A stretch of 64,000 nucleotides of DNA from Chloranthus sessilifolius (lineage: Eukaryota; Streptophyta; Magnoliopsida; Chloranthales; Chloranthaceae), in NCBI GenBank assembly GCA_021018995.1, contig CM037590.1, positions 64,451,597 through 64,515,596 on the forward strand, written 5' to 3'. The position numbers and the translations under genes are program-made. Below, in pieces: positions 43,953-57,375 of the stretch. The notes beneath the pieces are model-generated. The model saw nothing but the letters and a program-made list of their open reading frames with translations. It searched no databases and was not told the DNA's origin. Each line of letters begins with the position of its first letter. Within the stretch, counting starts at the first letter, position 1.

Positions 43953-46900
43953 TGTTATTCTCATAAAAATACCATTTTTCACCTTCTAACCTGACCTTTG
44001 AGCCAGTTAATAATAATTTTTAAGCGTGTTTTGTAGATAGCAGGAAAATAATAGATTAGTGCTGCAATCCATCCTTTTAGTGCCAAGAAGAATAAATTTT
44101 GTGTCAAGTTGTACAGCTGAAGGAGTTAAATGGAATGTACCATGGTGGATTACACCATGTGTGCCATTTAGCATGGTTTGGATCCTTTGAAGTCCTGCCA
44201 AGCAGAGAGGAGTGCTGCTGCAGTGTACCAAATAGAGTAGCTGTGGAGGAAATTACAGCTGCACGCAACAACTTGAACAATTTATATGTTCAACAGTGCA
44301 GTAGTTCAAGTGGCACACATACAGTTGTTGCTAAAACAACCTCGAAAAACATGTGTTGCTGCAATAGACCTGTGAAAGAGCACTCAAAAAACCAGCATCT
44401 TCAATAGCTAAAGCACATGACCTGCCCAGCTACTGCTGCACTAAAGCCAGCAATTGCTGTACATAACTTGAGCTATTGCAATATGAAGTTAAAAGTGAAC
44501 TCGAGCAATTCATAACCTTGAAAATGAAGCACTCGAGCACATGGCTGAAGCTGTCTCGAAAGAAGTCGAGTAGTTCAGAAATTCACTCGAGTGGTGCAAT
44601 GGAGAGTTATAGCTGGTGCAACTCGAGCAGTTTATGGTCCAAAGAATAAACCTCTAGAGCTGAATGTTGAAGGTCTGAAGCCACTTGAGCAGTTCTGAAG
44701 TGAACTTGGTGCTAAAATGTGTTGAAATTCAACTTGTCGAGTGGTAGTGCAGTGTTGCAAGGAATTAAAACTTAAAATACTCGATTGGTTTATGCTGGAA
44801 TTGAACCCCACGAGAGGTTCTAGCTGCTGAAACTTAAAGCACTCAAGTAGTTCATGCTGAAAGCCAACTACACGAGTTGTTTAAGCTGCTATTTTTCAAC
44901 CCCACAAGTGGTTAATAGCTGAAGAGTGATCCTCTCGGGTGGTTTAAATACTGCTGGAGTAACCACTCGAGTGGTTTAGAATGAAGAAAAAAAGAATCCC
45001 ACGAGCTTAATGCATGCTGAAGCATTAATCTCATGAGTTGCAGTGCTGAAAATAAGCTTTAATCAACCTGTCGAGCTACCTGTCGAATGGTTCATAACCT
45101 GCTGAGCAACCTATTGAGTGCTGAAAGAGGCTTAAAGCAGAACCTGTTGAGCGGTTATTTGAACCTGTCAAGCTGTGCCTTTTGAAGCCATTCAACCTGT
45201 CGAATGGTTCATAACCTCTAGGTATCTGAAGCTCTAGCTGCACGAGGCACGAGTTCCAACCATCTATTTCATACTTCGGGGATATTTTAGGGATTCCACT
45301 GCTTCTAGGGCACGCATCCAAATGTCCTACACATCTCAAGGCATCTAATGGCTGAAAATAGGCCACGACACCAGCTCCGAATGCCTCAGTTCTGATTCGC
45401 TATTGCACACAACTGATTTATGGATTGTATAATTAGTACTTCTGGTGTCTTGTAAAATTATCCAGGATTAGCCTAAGATCACATTTAGGTTTTCTATTTT
45501 TAGATTAGGGGTTTATTTTCCCCATTCTTCTTCTTCCTTAGCTTAGCAATCATCTTGAGTTAAATCTATGTAGCAACTAGGTATAATGTCGATCTGTAAT
45601 CTAATTTTGTGGAGCATTGTGAGCATAGCTTTGGGATTTCTTACACAGACCGCTGCCTTGAGGGCAAATCATTGTAAGTCCTTGTTCAATGAAATGATGT
45701 TTTTAAAGTTCATAAATGTAATAGCCCGAAAAATCACGCTAAACTATGACCTTAGGATCCGTGCCCGATCGGTCACAGGTTTGACCAATTAGGAGTTCGA
45801 TAGTTAGCATAGAGTGTGATGAGTGAATGTGATGTGATGGTTTGTGTAGCAATGTGGTGTGTGTTAAATCTAAAGTCACATACACCTATTGAGGTGCATG
45901 TGCTCAACACACAAACCGTGAGGTAAGAGATAAAAGGGTTTAATAGCCCTAAAATCAAGAGTTTGGTTGTTGAGAGAGAAGTAAAGAAGAGAGAGAGAAG
46001 AGTAAAGAGAGTGATTAATACAAGGAGTAAATGCTAGTTGAGGAAGGGAGATTAGAGCAATAAACGTCGGATTTGACGCGAGGATTCCGCTAGAAGCAAA
46101 GCTGGAACCCTAGCCTTCCAACCGCTTGACTTGAAGTCAATTTGAGATTGATTCAAGGTAAATTTTTGTGAATAAAATGCATAGATCGTAGAGGCTAAAT
46201 TATAGTTGAAAATGGTTTAAATCATAGGATAATGGTTTAGAAAAATAGAGGAAAAAGTGTGGAAAAGGATTGGGAAGAACAGCTCGAAATGGGCTGAGTC
46301 TGACAATTTCGATTAATCGAAATTGGGTTTCGATTAATCAAAATTGGCCAGGAAGTTGAAAAGTCAGAGGACCCTGATTTTGATTAATCGAATTGGAGTT
46401 CGATTAATCGACCTTGGATTTCGATTAATCGATTTGGATATCGATTAATCGACTGGGAACCTCCAGTGGACCCCAGGGGCTGGAGGAAAGGACTTGAGGA
46501 AAATCGACTAATCGAAATGGGATTTCGATTAATCGATTTCAATTTTTGATTAATCGATTTGGGATCGATTAATCGATTTTAGGAACTCGATTACTCGAAT
46601 TGAGAATCGACTTGGCTGAACAGAGAATTTCGATTAATCGAATTAGAATTTGATTAATCGAATGAAAATCTCGATTAATCGATTTGAGAATCGATTAATC
46701 GATATTGACTTTTGATTAATCGATTTTGGAAATCGATTAATCGAATCAGATTCGATTAATCGATTTTGGAGTTCGATTAATCGACTGAGATAAATTACGT
46801 TGACCTTTGAGTTTGACTTTAAGATTCTTGGAGGGTCTTGGACCTTCTTTATTGCATCCTTTGTGATGTGTTTCACCTGTTATGTGGTACCATAGGTGGT

Positions 46901-48559
46901 ACGTGTGAGCTAGTGCACAAGGAGCCACGTGGGACCTTGATGCATTGATCAAATGAAGACTTGAGGTAGGGAACACCTTGAACATGTACTTTATTTTACA
47001 AGAGCATGTATGTAGTGATATAGAATTCAATTCAAATGTTTATTGCTTAAGAATTTGTGAAAAGTGTGTGTGTGTGACATCCATAAGAGTAATCATAATG
47101 AGCCATCCCCAGGGGATGAAGAAGTAAAGTGATGAGAGCATCAGGTGTGATGCAAGTGAATGGATACATCCCAGGGATGTATCCAAGATTGAATCATGTT
47201 TGATAGGGCCTAACTGATGTAAGATAGCACACTTACACGGTGAATAACTATATGTAAGGCACCGATATTTTTGTTATTTGAGGTTTGATAGGTTACCCCA
47301 CCGACGTGGCGGGATATCCACGACTGACACGGCAGGATATCTGTGACCGATTGAATCATGTTCTATTGCATGCTTGATATACCAGTGTTCCGTGCTTAGC
47401 TAAGGGGCACGGCCAAGATGATCGTGCTGATGGCACAGGTTTCGGGGTGCCGAAATCCGGGCTGTCACAATAAAATTTGTATTTTCTTTGTATTTTGACA
47501 TAGATTTGTATGGATTTGATGCTCCCGTGGGTGTATGTGCTTATAGTCATACACACATGGTGGTAGCAGTGGGTTTATTGTTCTGATTTTGATCCCGTGG
47601 TTGGACCCCATCTCTGGGATGATCTGTGACCATTCAAGTGGAGAGATCATAGCCTTAAGATGAGTTCAGATCATAGGGCTGAGGTTAGATTCTTTTTCCC
47701 GACCTTTGTGCTTGTATCCAAAGGAGGGATAGCTACAGATCTAGCTCCTCTATTTTGAAAGACTATTTTCAGTGAATAGATCTGAGATCTTGTAGAGATT
47801 GTAGATTTGAGAGTTTGATCATTGCAGGCATCTTTGTAGCAATGACCAGTTGATTCTAAGCCCCAAACAATCTGTGAGATCTAATGGTTCTCACTAGATC
47901 TACATGGAAAGTTTGATCCTATGGTTGCATGTGTTTGTAGCCTTACAAGTATAGTATCTGCAATGATTTACTTATTTTGACTTTAGCATCTGTGATTGGA
48001 TCAATTCCATCGGATAATCTGTGACCATTTAAGTGGATAGATTATAGCCTTAAGAGCAGTCCAAATTATAGGGTTGAGTCGGATTTTTCTACTTTACACT
48101 TGTGCTTGTAGCCAAGTGAAGGAATGCTACAAATCTAGTTTTTGATCTGAGTTGTAGTGAAGATTATCCCACAGGTGCTTACTTCTCATCATTTTTACTT
48201 TATTTTATCACTTTATCATCGTCTTTCTTCATCCCCTTTTTTTAGCTGTAGTTTTGTTCCTGCTTTTAGTTTAGTTTAGCTTAGTTTCGTACCACCTAAA
48301 CACCCTCTCTTTACCTTGCTTTATAGTGTGGGTTTAGAGTGACCAGATCTGGAGTTTACTATGCCCCTTTAGATTTTTAGATCATCACTCTCCGTGGGAC
48401 AAACTCTTAGTTATCAAAACTTGCTACAACAGCCCTGGATCTTGTAGGGTGCCAGTTTAGAATGTTGTTTTTATGCTGATTTCATCTATTTTACTTCCTT
48501 TTTTTAATTGTTTTACCACACATTTAAATAAAATGTTAGTATATCATTTTAACACAATA
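43953..48559 (+). repeat. Concatemer LTR3, interrupted by a solo LTR
   Basis: TGTTATTCTC to AACACAATA. Removing 45717-47474 (solo LTR plus one target-site copy) leaves 2849 bp, exactly the length of LTR2 and LTR4. Confidence 0.92.
45717..47469 (+). mobile_element. Solo LTR of the Tekay-like family
   Basis: It starts TGTAATAGCCCG and ends GGGCTGTCACA, flanked by ATAAA at 45712-45716 and 47470-47474. It matches the plus-orientation LTR at 11426-13619 but lacks about 0.8 kb near its 3' end (junction about 47340-47360). It includes the palindrome array at 46305-46790. No internal region remains, so it presumably arose by recombination between the two LTRs of a full element. Confidence 0.93.
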
Positions 48560-51500
48560 AGTTTTTGGCGCCGCTGTCAGAGAGTTTTGATCTAAGTATA
48601 GTAATCTAAGTTTAGTTTTTATTCTTTGTAATTATAGTGTTTGATTAAATTACAGCTGTAATTTGTGTTTATTTTTTTTTCACTTTTTTTTTAATTTTCT
48701 GTTTTAGATTTTTTGTATCTTTATAGTATTTGTTGAAATTACAGCTGTAAAATAAAATAAAAAATAAATTTTTTTTAATGATACATCCGTAGATGAGGAC
48801 CAGCAGTACCTCATATGCCATTTCCTCATACTTTTTAGGAGCATTCTCCTTATTTCAAGGGGAAGGCTAGATGGAGGAAATGAGAACTGTTTGACAGTTG
48901 CTGTCCTGATGAGATTGTGGAAGACACCTCCGCACATTGCTGGAATGGGCTGAGGTATGTGCTGAGATTGTTGAAGTAGGGATTGAGGAGGACCCCACTT
49001 GTGTGCTGAAAATATTAATCATCTTGGGTTTCTCAGTAGGGCTAGTACAACAGTCCATTTGAACACCTACCCTGTTGCCCCTCCCTTAGCCTGTTACTGA
49101 CTATCCACTTGATGCGGAACTGGAGCTGCTCCCTATATCTTTCAAGCAGCTAAAATTTTTGAGCTAGAAGAACTAAGGTTTGATGCCTATGCATCTGAAA
49201 AGGTATGGCTTTTTAACTTTTACAATTACAGTTCTTTCTAGTTCAGCTGAGTTCCAGATGGGATGCATAATTTACTGTCATTCGTGAATCTCCATCTAGA
49301 ATTATTGAGATCATGGAGCTCATTTTTTGGGAAGAATCATGAAGGTTAATAAGTAGAGGCTCATATTCTATTTTGAAATTTTTTTGGAGCCTTTGAATTC
49401 ATTCACTTTTAAGACCTTCCACTGATATTTGATCTTAGCTGTATAACATATGTAATATAACTTGTCATGTTTTTTAATTGTGTAGATAGTATGCTTGTGT
49501 GATCTGATTTTTTATGAATCTTGCTTTGAAATGTGTGCCATTAACAATGATGATCCTTTGCCATTCATGTAGATTCATCATCAGATCATGTTTAGGAAGT
49601 TGCAGTTAGGATTTTACTGTTTTAGGAGTTAGTTGTAACTACTGTTTTATGTAGTTTTCTGTTTTAGGAGTCTGTGTAGCTGTTGTGTCTTTTTAGTGTT
49701 AGTGTTTACATATTCTTTTTGTTCTCTTTCGTAGTCTAATTTTATGAATCTTTTAGTTTGTTTTACACATTTTTTACCAAAACAAACATGCAAGGACACA
49801 ATTTTCTCAGACCTGACAATTTTCTCTGTTGTCCTTTAGTTATTTTTCTTTTATTAAAACCTACTGCCTCTATACATGTATGTTGAAATAGTGAGGACAC
49901 TATTTATCATAGGTTTGGGGCTATGACAGGGTAGGCCAATAGAATAGTTAATTTTAGGGCAGAAATGTTAGTTGAATTGAGATAAATAAAGTAAATTCTT
50001 ACCTAACTTGTTAGAATGAGGAAATTTAAAATTTTTTACAGACATTTAAAATTGAAAATCTTTGAACATTAGCACTACCATGAAGCTAACATCAAGAAAA
50101 GTTTTTCAATTAGTACTTAGTGAACTAGAGAGGAGAGAAAAAGGTGAACATTTACCTCATGGGTTAAATTGAAATGCCATATCCAGTGAGATTTGGGCCT
50201 ACCAAATTTCTTTTTTAAGAGTGTTTGTGGTAATTTTTCTGCTCTATGGACTGATTGACTCAATATCTTTTCACTAGAAGTTAGGCACCCAGAATTGAAA
50301 CTGATGGACAACACTCATGACACTAAGGAGATGATTTAAGGCCTTCATTTGGGCAATTGGAGCCTAAGATTTTCTACCCATTCAATTGCCCTTTGCATAT
50401 ACTCTTTGAGTCTTTAAAATCCTAGTTTTGTTCAACAAACACTAGAATACTTGAACCTAAATATTTTGACCTGATTCAGCCTTACCCTCATTCTGAGAAT
50501 TCAGAAGGTGAAAGAAAAGAAGTGAAGATAGGTGAGTGGGTTCAACATTTGGTGAGAAGGAGAAGAAAAGAAAGAAAAAAAAATAGCAGTGTAGTAGTGG
50601 CATATGTGACATTTTATTAAAAAAAAGAAAAAAAAAAAAGAAAGCAAGAGAAGTCACTTCATTTGAAAATTAAAAAGAAGATAAGAAACTGATCACTTCG
50701 GATCTGAAAAACATTAAGGAGGATGAAGTTGTGCTGAAATGAAGAAGGTGAAGTCATGAATCACCTCTTTACCTTACTGATTTCTCAATTTTTATCCATT
50801 CTACCCTTTATTCTTTATAAACCTCACCTATAAGCTACATTACATCCCATCAAAAAGACCTTGTTGATCCAAAGTAAAATGAGCTGTCATGTGGAGATGA
50901 AGAGATGTCTAATCTATGGTGAACATACTTGACTATATCAAAACTTAGATGCAATGCCTATGCTCATGCTTGCAGGCCTATTTGAGGTCTGTGACTAATC
51001 TTGAGTTGATGAGAATGTGAACACCCTTTAATTTTTATTATGAGAGATAGCCCTGGTGAGGATTGGGTTTGAAATTTAATTTCGTTGGGAAGGTATCTAA
51101 ACCTGATTTTTGAATTTATAGTGAACGTAGTGCTGATTTGTGTACAGTATTTTCCTGATGTGAACTGAATCGTGGTGATGTAATCACATGTTGATTTGTG
51201 TACATTATTTCCTTGATGTGAACTAAATCTTGGTGATGCAATCACATGCTGATTTTAGTTTTAAATTGCTTGCATTACTGCTGTAATTTCCTCTGATTTT
51301 TAAAGAATAGGTGTGGACTGAAGTTTTATTTAATGAAATCTGTTTTGTCATTGACTGCACTCTACTTAACTGTTTTAATGGTGAAGTTTGTGGGTATCTT
51401 AACTGTAAACCCTTAGGAGACTTCACTCCTCCCCTAGGGATCACCTATGGGTTTAAAAGGCTTGATGCATATGCTAAATGCGTCCGTGCTCTCTACGAAA

Positions 51501-51577
51501 GTGGCATTTACTGTTTTAAATAATTATTTTTATTTTGTTCTTTGTTCGAGGACTAGTAAAGATTAGGTTTGGGGCCG
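48560..51577 (+). repeat. Concatemer internal domain 3 (non-coding)
   Basis: PBS at 48566. Two copies of the roughly 58-bp unit at about 51130-51250, and the TATGGGTTTAAAAGGCTTGA segment near 51447. No gag or pol. Confidence 0.88.
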
Positions 51578-54426
51578 TGTTATTCTCTGAAAAATATCAT
51601 TTTTCACCTTCTAACCTGACCTTTGAGCCAGTTAATAATAATTTTTAAGCGTGTTTTGTAGATAGCAGGAAAATAATAGATTAGTGCTGCAATCCATCCT
51701 TTAGTGCCAAGAAGAATAAATTTTGTGTCAAGCTGTAGAGCTGAAGGAGTTAAATGGAATGTACCATGGTGGATTACACCATGTGTGCCATTTAGCATGG
51801 TTTGGATCCTTTGAAGTCCTGCCAAGCAGAGAGGAGTGCTGCTGCAGTGTACCAAATAGAGTAGCTGTGGAGGAAATTACAGCGGCACGCAACATCTTGA
51901 ACAATTTATATGTTCAACAGTGCAGTAGTTCAAGTGGCACACATACAGTTGTTGCTAAAACAACCTTGAAACACATGTGTTGCTGCAATAGACCTGTGAA
52001 AGAGCACTCAGAAAACCAGCATCTTCAACAGCTAAAGCACATGACCTGCCCAGCTACTGTTGTACTGAAACCAGCAACTGCTGTACATAACTTGAGCTAT
52101 TGCAATATGAAGTTAAAAGTGAACTCGAGCAATTCATAACCTTGAAAATGAAGCACTCGAGCACATGGCTGAAGCTGTCTCGAAAGAAGTCGAGTCGTTT
52201 AGAAATTCACTCGAGTTGTGCAATAGAGAGTTATAGCTGGTGCAACTCAAGCTGTTTATGGTCCAAAGAATAAACCTCTTAAGCTGAATATTGAAGGTCT
52301 GAAGCCACTCGAGTAGTTCTGAAGTGAACTTGGTGCTAAAATGTGTTGAAATTCGACTTGTCGAGTGGTAGTGCAGTGCTGAAAGGAGCTGAAACTTAAA
52401 ATACTCGAGTGGTTTATGCTGGAATTGAACCCCATGAGAGGTTCTAGCTGCTGAAACTTAAAGCACTCAAGTAGTTCATGCCGAAAGCCAACTACACGAG
52501 TTGTTTAAGCTGCTGTTTTTCAACCCCCACGAGTGGTTAATAGCTGAAGAGTGATCCTCTCGAGTGGTTTAAATACTGCTGGAACAACCACTCGAGTGTT
52601 TTAGAATGAAGAAAAAAAGAATCCCACGAGCTTAATGCATGCTGAAGCATTAATCTCATGAATTGCAATGCTGAAAATAAGCTTCAATCAACCTATCGAG
52701 CAACCTGTCGAATGGTTCATAACCTGCTGAGCAACCTATTGAGTGCTGAAAGAGGCTTAAAGCTGAACCTGTTGAGTGGTTATTTGAACCTGTCAAGCTG
52801 TGCCTTCTGAAGCCATTCAACCTGTCGAATGGTTCATAACCTCTAGAAATCTGAAGCTCTAGCTGCACGAGGCACGAGCTCCAACCATCTATTTCGTACT
52901 TCGGGGATATTTTAGGGATTCCACTGCTTCTTGGGCACACATCCAAATGTCCTACACATCTCAAGGCATCTAATGGCTGAAAATAAGCCACGAAACCAGC
53001 TCCGAATGCCTCAGTTCTGATTCGCTATTGCACACAACTTATTTATGGATTGTATAATTAGCACTTCTGGTGTCTTGTCAAATTATCCAGGATTAGCCTA
53101 AGAACACATTTAGGTTTTCTATTTTTAGATTAGGGGTTTATTTTCCCCTTTCTTCTTCTTCCTTAGCTCAGCAATCATCCTGAGTTAAATCTATGTAGCA
53201 ACTAGGTATAATGTAGATCTGTAATCTAATTTTGTGGAGCATTGTGAGCAGAGCTTTGGGATTTCTAACACAGACCGCTGCCTTGAGGGCAAATCATTGT
53301 AAGTCCTTGTTCAATGAAATGATATTTTTAAAGTTCATGAAATCTGTATTTTCTCGGTATTTTTACATAGATTTGTATGGATTTAATGCTCCCGTGGGTG
53401 TATGTGCTTATAGTCATACACACATGGTGGTAGCAGTGGGTTTATTGTTCTGATTTTGATCCCGTGGTTGGACCCCATCTCTGAGATGATCTGTGACCAT
53501 TCAAGTGGAGAGATCATAGCCTTAAGATAAGTTCAGATTATAGGGCTGAGGCTAGATTCTTTTTCCCGGCCTTTGTGCTTGTAGCCAAAGGGGGGATAGC
53601 TACAGATCTAGCTCCTCTATTTTGAAAGACTATTTTCAGTGAATAAATCTGAGATCTAGTAGAGATTGTAGATATGAGAGTTTGATCATTACAGGCATCT
53701 TTGTAGCAATGACCAGTTGATTCTAAGCCCCAAACAATCTATGAGATCTAATGGTTCTCACCAGATCTACATGGAATGTTTGATGTTATGGTTGCATGTG
53801 CTTGTAGCCTTACTAGTATAGTATCTGCAATGAATTTTTTGTTTTGACTTTAGCTTCTGTGATTGGATCACCTCCATAGGATAATCTGTGACCATTTAAG
53901 TGGACAGATTATAGCCTTAAGAGCAGTCCAAATTATAAGGTTGAGTGGGATTCTTCTACTTTACACTTGTGCTTGTAGCCAAGTGAAGGAATGCTACAGA
54001 TCTAGCTTTTGATCTGAGTTGCAGTGAAGATTATCCCACAGGTGCTTACTTCTCATCATTTTTACTTTATTTTATCACTTTATCATCGTCTTTCTTCATC
54101 CCCTTTTTTTAGCTGTAGTTTTGTTCCTGTTTTTAGTTTAGTTTAGCTTAGTTTCGTGACACCTAAACACCCTCTCTTTACCTTGCTTTATAGTGTGGGT
54201 TTAGAGTGACTAGATCTGGAGTTTACTATGCGCCTTTAGGTTTTTAGATCATCACTCTCGGTGGGACAAACTCTTAGTAATCAAAACTTGCTACAACAGC
54301 CTTGGATCTTGTAGGGTGCCAGTTTAGATTGTTGTTTTTATGCTGATTTCATCTATTTCACTTCCTTTTTTTAATTGTTTTACCACACATTTCAATAAAA
54401 TGTTAGTATATCATTTTAACACAATA
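51578..54426 (+). repeat. Concatemer LTR4 (2849 bp)
   Basis: TGTTATTCTC to ACACAATA. It has the inner-LTR markers of LTR2 and LTR3 but more private substitutions, for example GAGTTGTGCAATAGAGAG near 52215. Confidence 0.92.
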
Positions 54427-57375
54427 AGTTTTTGGTGCCGCTGTCAAAGAGTTTTGATCTAAGTATAGTAATCTGAGTTTAGTTTTTATTCTTTGTAATT
54501 ATAGTGTTTGATTTAATTATAGCTGTAATTTGTGTTTATTTTTTTTTCACTTTTTTTTTTAATTTTCTGTTTTAGATTTTTTGTATCTTTATAGTATTTG
54601 TTGAAATTACTGCTATAAAATAAAAAAAAATAAAAATTTTTTTTAATGATACATCCGCAGATGAGGACCAGCAGTACCTCATATGGCATTTCCTCATACT
54701 TTTCATGAGCATTCTCCTTTTTTCAAGGGGAAGGGTAGATGGAGGAAATGAGAACTGTTTGACAGTTGCTGTCCTAATGAGATTGTGGAAGACACCTCCC
54801 CACATTGCTGGAATGGGCTGAGGTATGTGCTGAGATTGTTGAAGTAGGGATTGAGGAGGACTCCACTTATGTGCTGAAAATATTAATCATCTTGGGTTTC
54901 TCAGTAGGGCTAGTACAACAGTCCATTTGAACACCTACCCTGCTGCCCTCCCTCAGCCTGTTATTGACTATCCACCTGATGCGGACTCCCTATATCTTTA
55001 AAGCAGCTAAAATTTCTGAGCTAGAAGAACTAAGGTTTGATGCCTATGCGTCTGAAGAGGTATGGCCTTTTAACTTCTGCAATTACAGTTCTTTCTAGTT
55101 CAGCTGAGTTCCAGATGGGATGCATAATTTACTGTCATTCGTGAATCTCCATCTAGAATTATTGAGATCATGGAGCTCATTTGTTGGGAAGAATCATGAA
55201 GGTTAATGAGCAGAGGCTCATATTCTATTTTGAAAATTCTTTGGAGCCTTTGAATTCATTCACTTTTAAGACCTTCCACTGATATTTGATCTTAGCTGTA
55301 TAACATATGTAATATAACTTTTCATGTTTTTTAACTGTGTAAATAGTATGCTTGTGTGATCTGATTTTTTATGAATCTTGCTTCGAAATGTGTGCCATTA
55401 ACAATGGTGATCCTTTGCCATTCATGTAGATTCATCATCAGATCATGTTTAGAAAGTTGTAGTTAGGATTTTACTGTTTTAGGAGTTAGTTGTAACTGCT
55501 GTTTTATATAGTTTTCTGTTTTAGGAGTCTGTGTAGCTGTTGTTTCTTCTTAGTGTTAGTGTTTACATATTCTTTTTGTTCTCTTTCGTAGTCTAATTTT
55601 CTACATCTTTTAGTTTGTATTAACACATTTTTGACAGAAACAAACATGCAAGGACACAATTTTCTCAGACCTGACAATTTTCTCTGCTGTCCTTTAGTTA
55701 TTTTTCTTTTATTAAAAGCTGCTGCCTCTATACATGTATGTTGAAACAGTGAGGACACTATTTATCTTAGGTTTGGGGGTATGACAGGGTAGGCCAATAG
55801 AATAGTTAATTTTAGTGCATAAATGTTGATTGAATTGAGATAAATAAAGTCAATTCTCACCTTACTTGTTAGAATGATGAAATTTAAAACTTTTTACAGA
55901 CATTTAAAACTAAAAATCTTTGAACATTAGCACTACCATGAAGCTAACATCAAGAAAAGTTTTTCAATTAGTACTTAGTGAACTAGAGAGGAGAGAAAAA
56001 GGTGAACATTTACCTCATGGGTTAAATTGAAATTCCATGCCCAGTGAGATTAGGGCCTACCAATTTTCTTTTCAAGAGTGTTTGTGGCAATTTTTCTGCT
56101 CTATGGACTGATTGACTCAATATCTTTTCACTAGAAGTTAGGCACCCCGAATTCAAACTGATGAGCAGCACTCATGACACTAAGGAGATGATTTAAGGCC
56201 TTCATTTAGACAGTTTGAGCTTAAAATTTCCTACCCATTCAATTGCCCTTTGCATACACTCTTTGAGCCTTTAAAATCCTATTTTTCTTCAACAAATACT
56301 AGAATACTTGAACCTAAACCTTTTGACCTAATTCAGCCTTACCCTCATTCTGAGAATTCAGAAGGTGAAAGAAAAGAAGTGAAGATAGGTGAGTGGGTTC
56401 AACATTTGGTGAGAAGGAGAAGAAAAGAAAGAAAAAAAAATTACAGTGTAGTAGTGGTATATGTGACATGTTATTAAAAAAAAGAAAAAAAAATAGAAAG
56501 AAAGAGAAGTCACTTCATTTGAAAATTAAAAAGAAGAAAAGAAGCTGATCACTTCGGATCTGAAAAACATAAAGAAGGATGAAGTTGTGCTGAAATGAAG
56601 AAGGTGAGGTCATGAATCACCTCCTTACCTTACTGATTTCTCAATTTTGATCCATTCTACCGTTTATTCTTTATAAACCTCACCCATAAGCTATATTACA
56701 ATTCATCAAAAAGACCTTGTTGATCTAAAGTGAATTGAGCTGTGATGTGGAGATGAAGAGATGTCTAATCTATGGTGAAAGTACTTGACTATGTCAAAAC
56801 TTAGATGCAATGCCTATGCTCATACTTGCAGGCCTATTTGATGTCTGTGACTAATCTTGAGTTGATGAGAATGTGAACACCCTTGAATTTTCATTGTGAG
56901 AGATAGCCCTGGTGAGGATTGGGTCTGAAATTTAATTTCATTGGGATTATATCTAAACCTGATTTTTTAATTTATAGTGAACTTAGTGCTGATTTGTGCA
57001 CATTGTTTTCCTGATGTGAACTGAATGGTGGTGATGCAACCACATGCTAATTTTAGTTTTAAATTGCTTGCATTATTGCTGTAATTTCCTTTGATTTTTA
57101 AAGAATAGGTGTGGACTGAAGCTTTATTTATTGAAATCTGTTTTGTCATTGATTGCACTCTACTTAGCTGTTTTAATGGTGAAATTTGTGGGTATCTTCA
57201 CTGAAAACCCTTAGGAGACTTCACTCCTCCACTAGGGATCGCCTATGGGTTTAAAAGGCTTGATGCATATGCTAAATGCATCCGTGCTCCCTACGAAAGT
57301 GACATTTACTATTTTGAATAATTATTTTTAATTTTTGCTATGCTCGAGGAGTAGCAAAGATTAGGTTTGGGGCTG
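54427..57375 (+). repeat. Concatemer internal domain 4 (non-coding)
   Basis: The PBS is mutated to TGGTGCCG (54433). It has only one copy of the roughly 58-bp unit (about 56985-57050), whereas the other domains have two. No coding. Confidence 0.88.
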
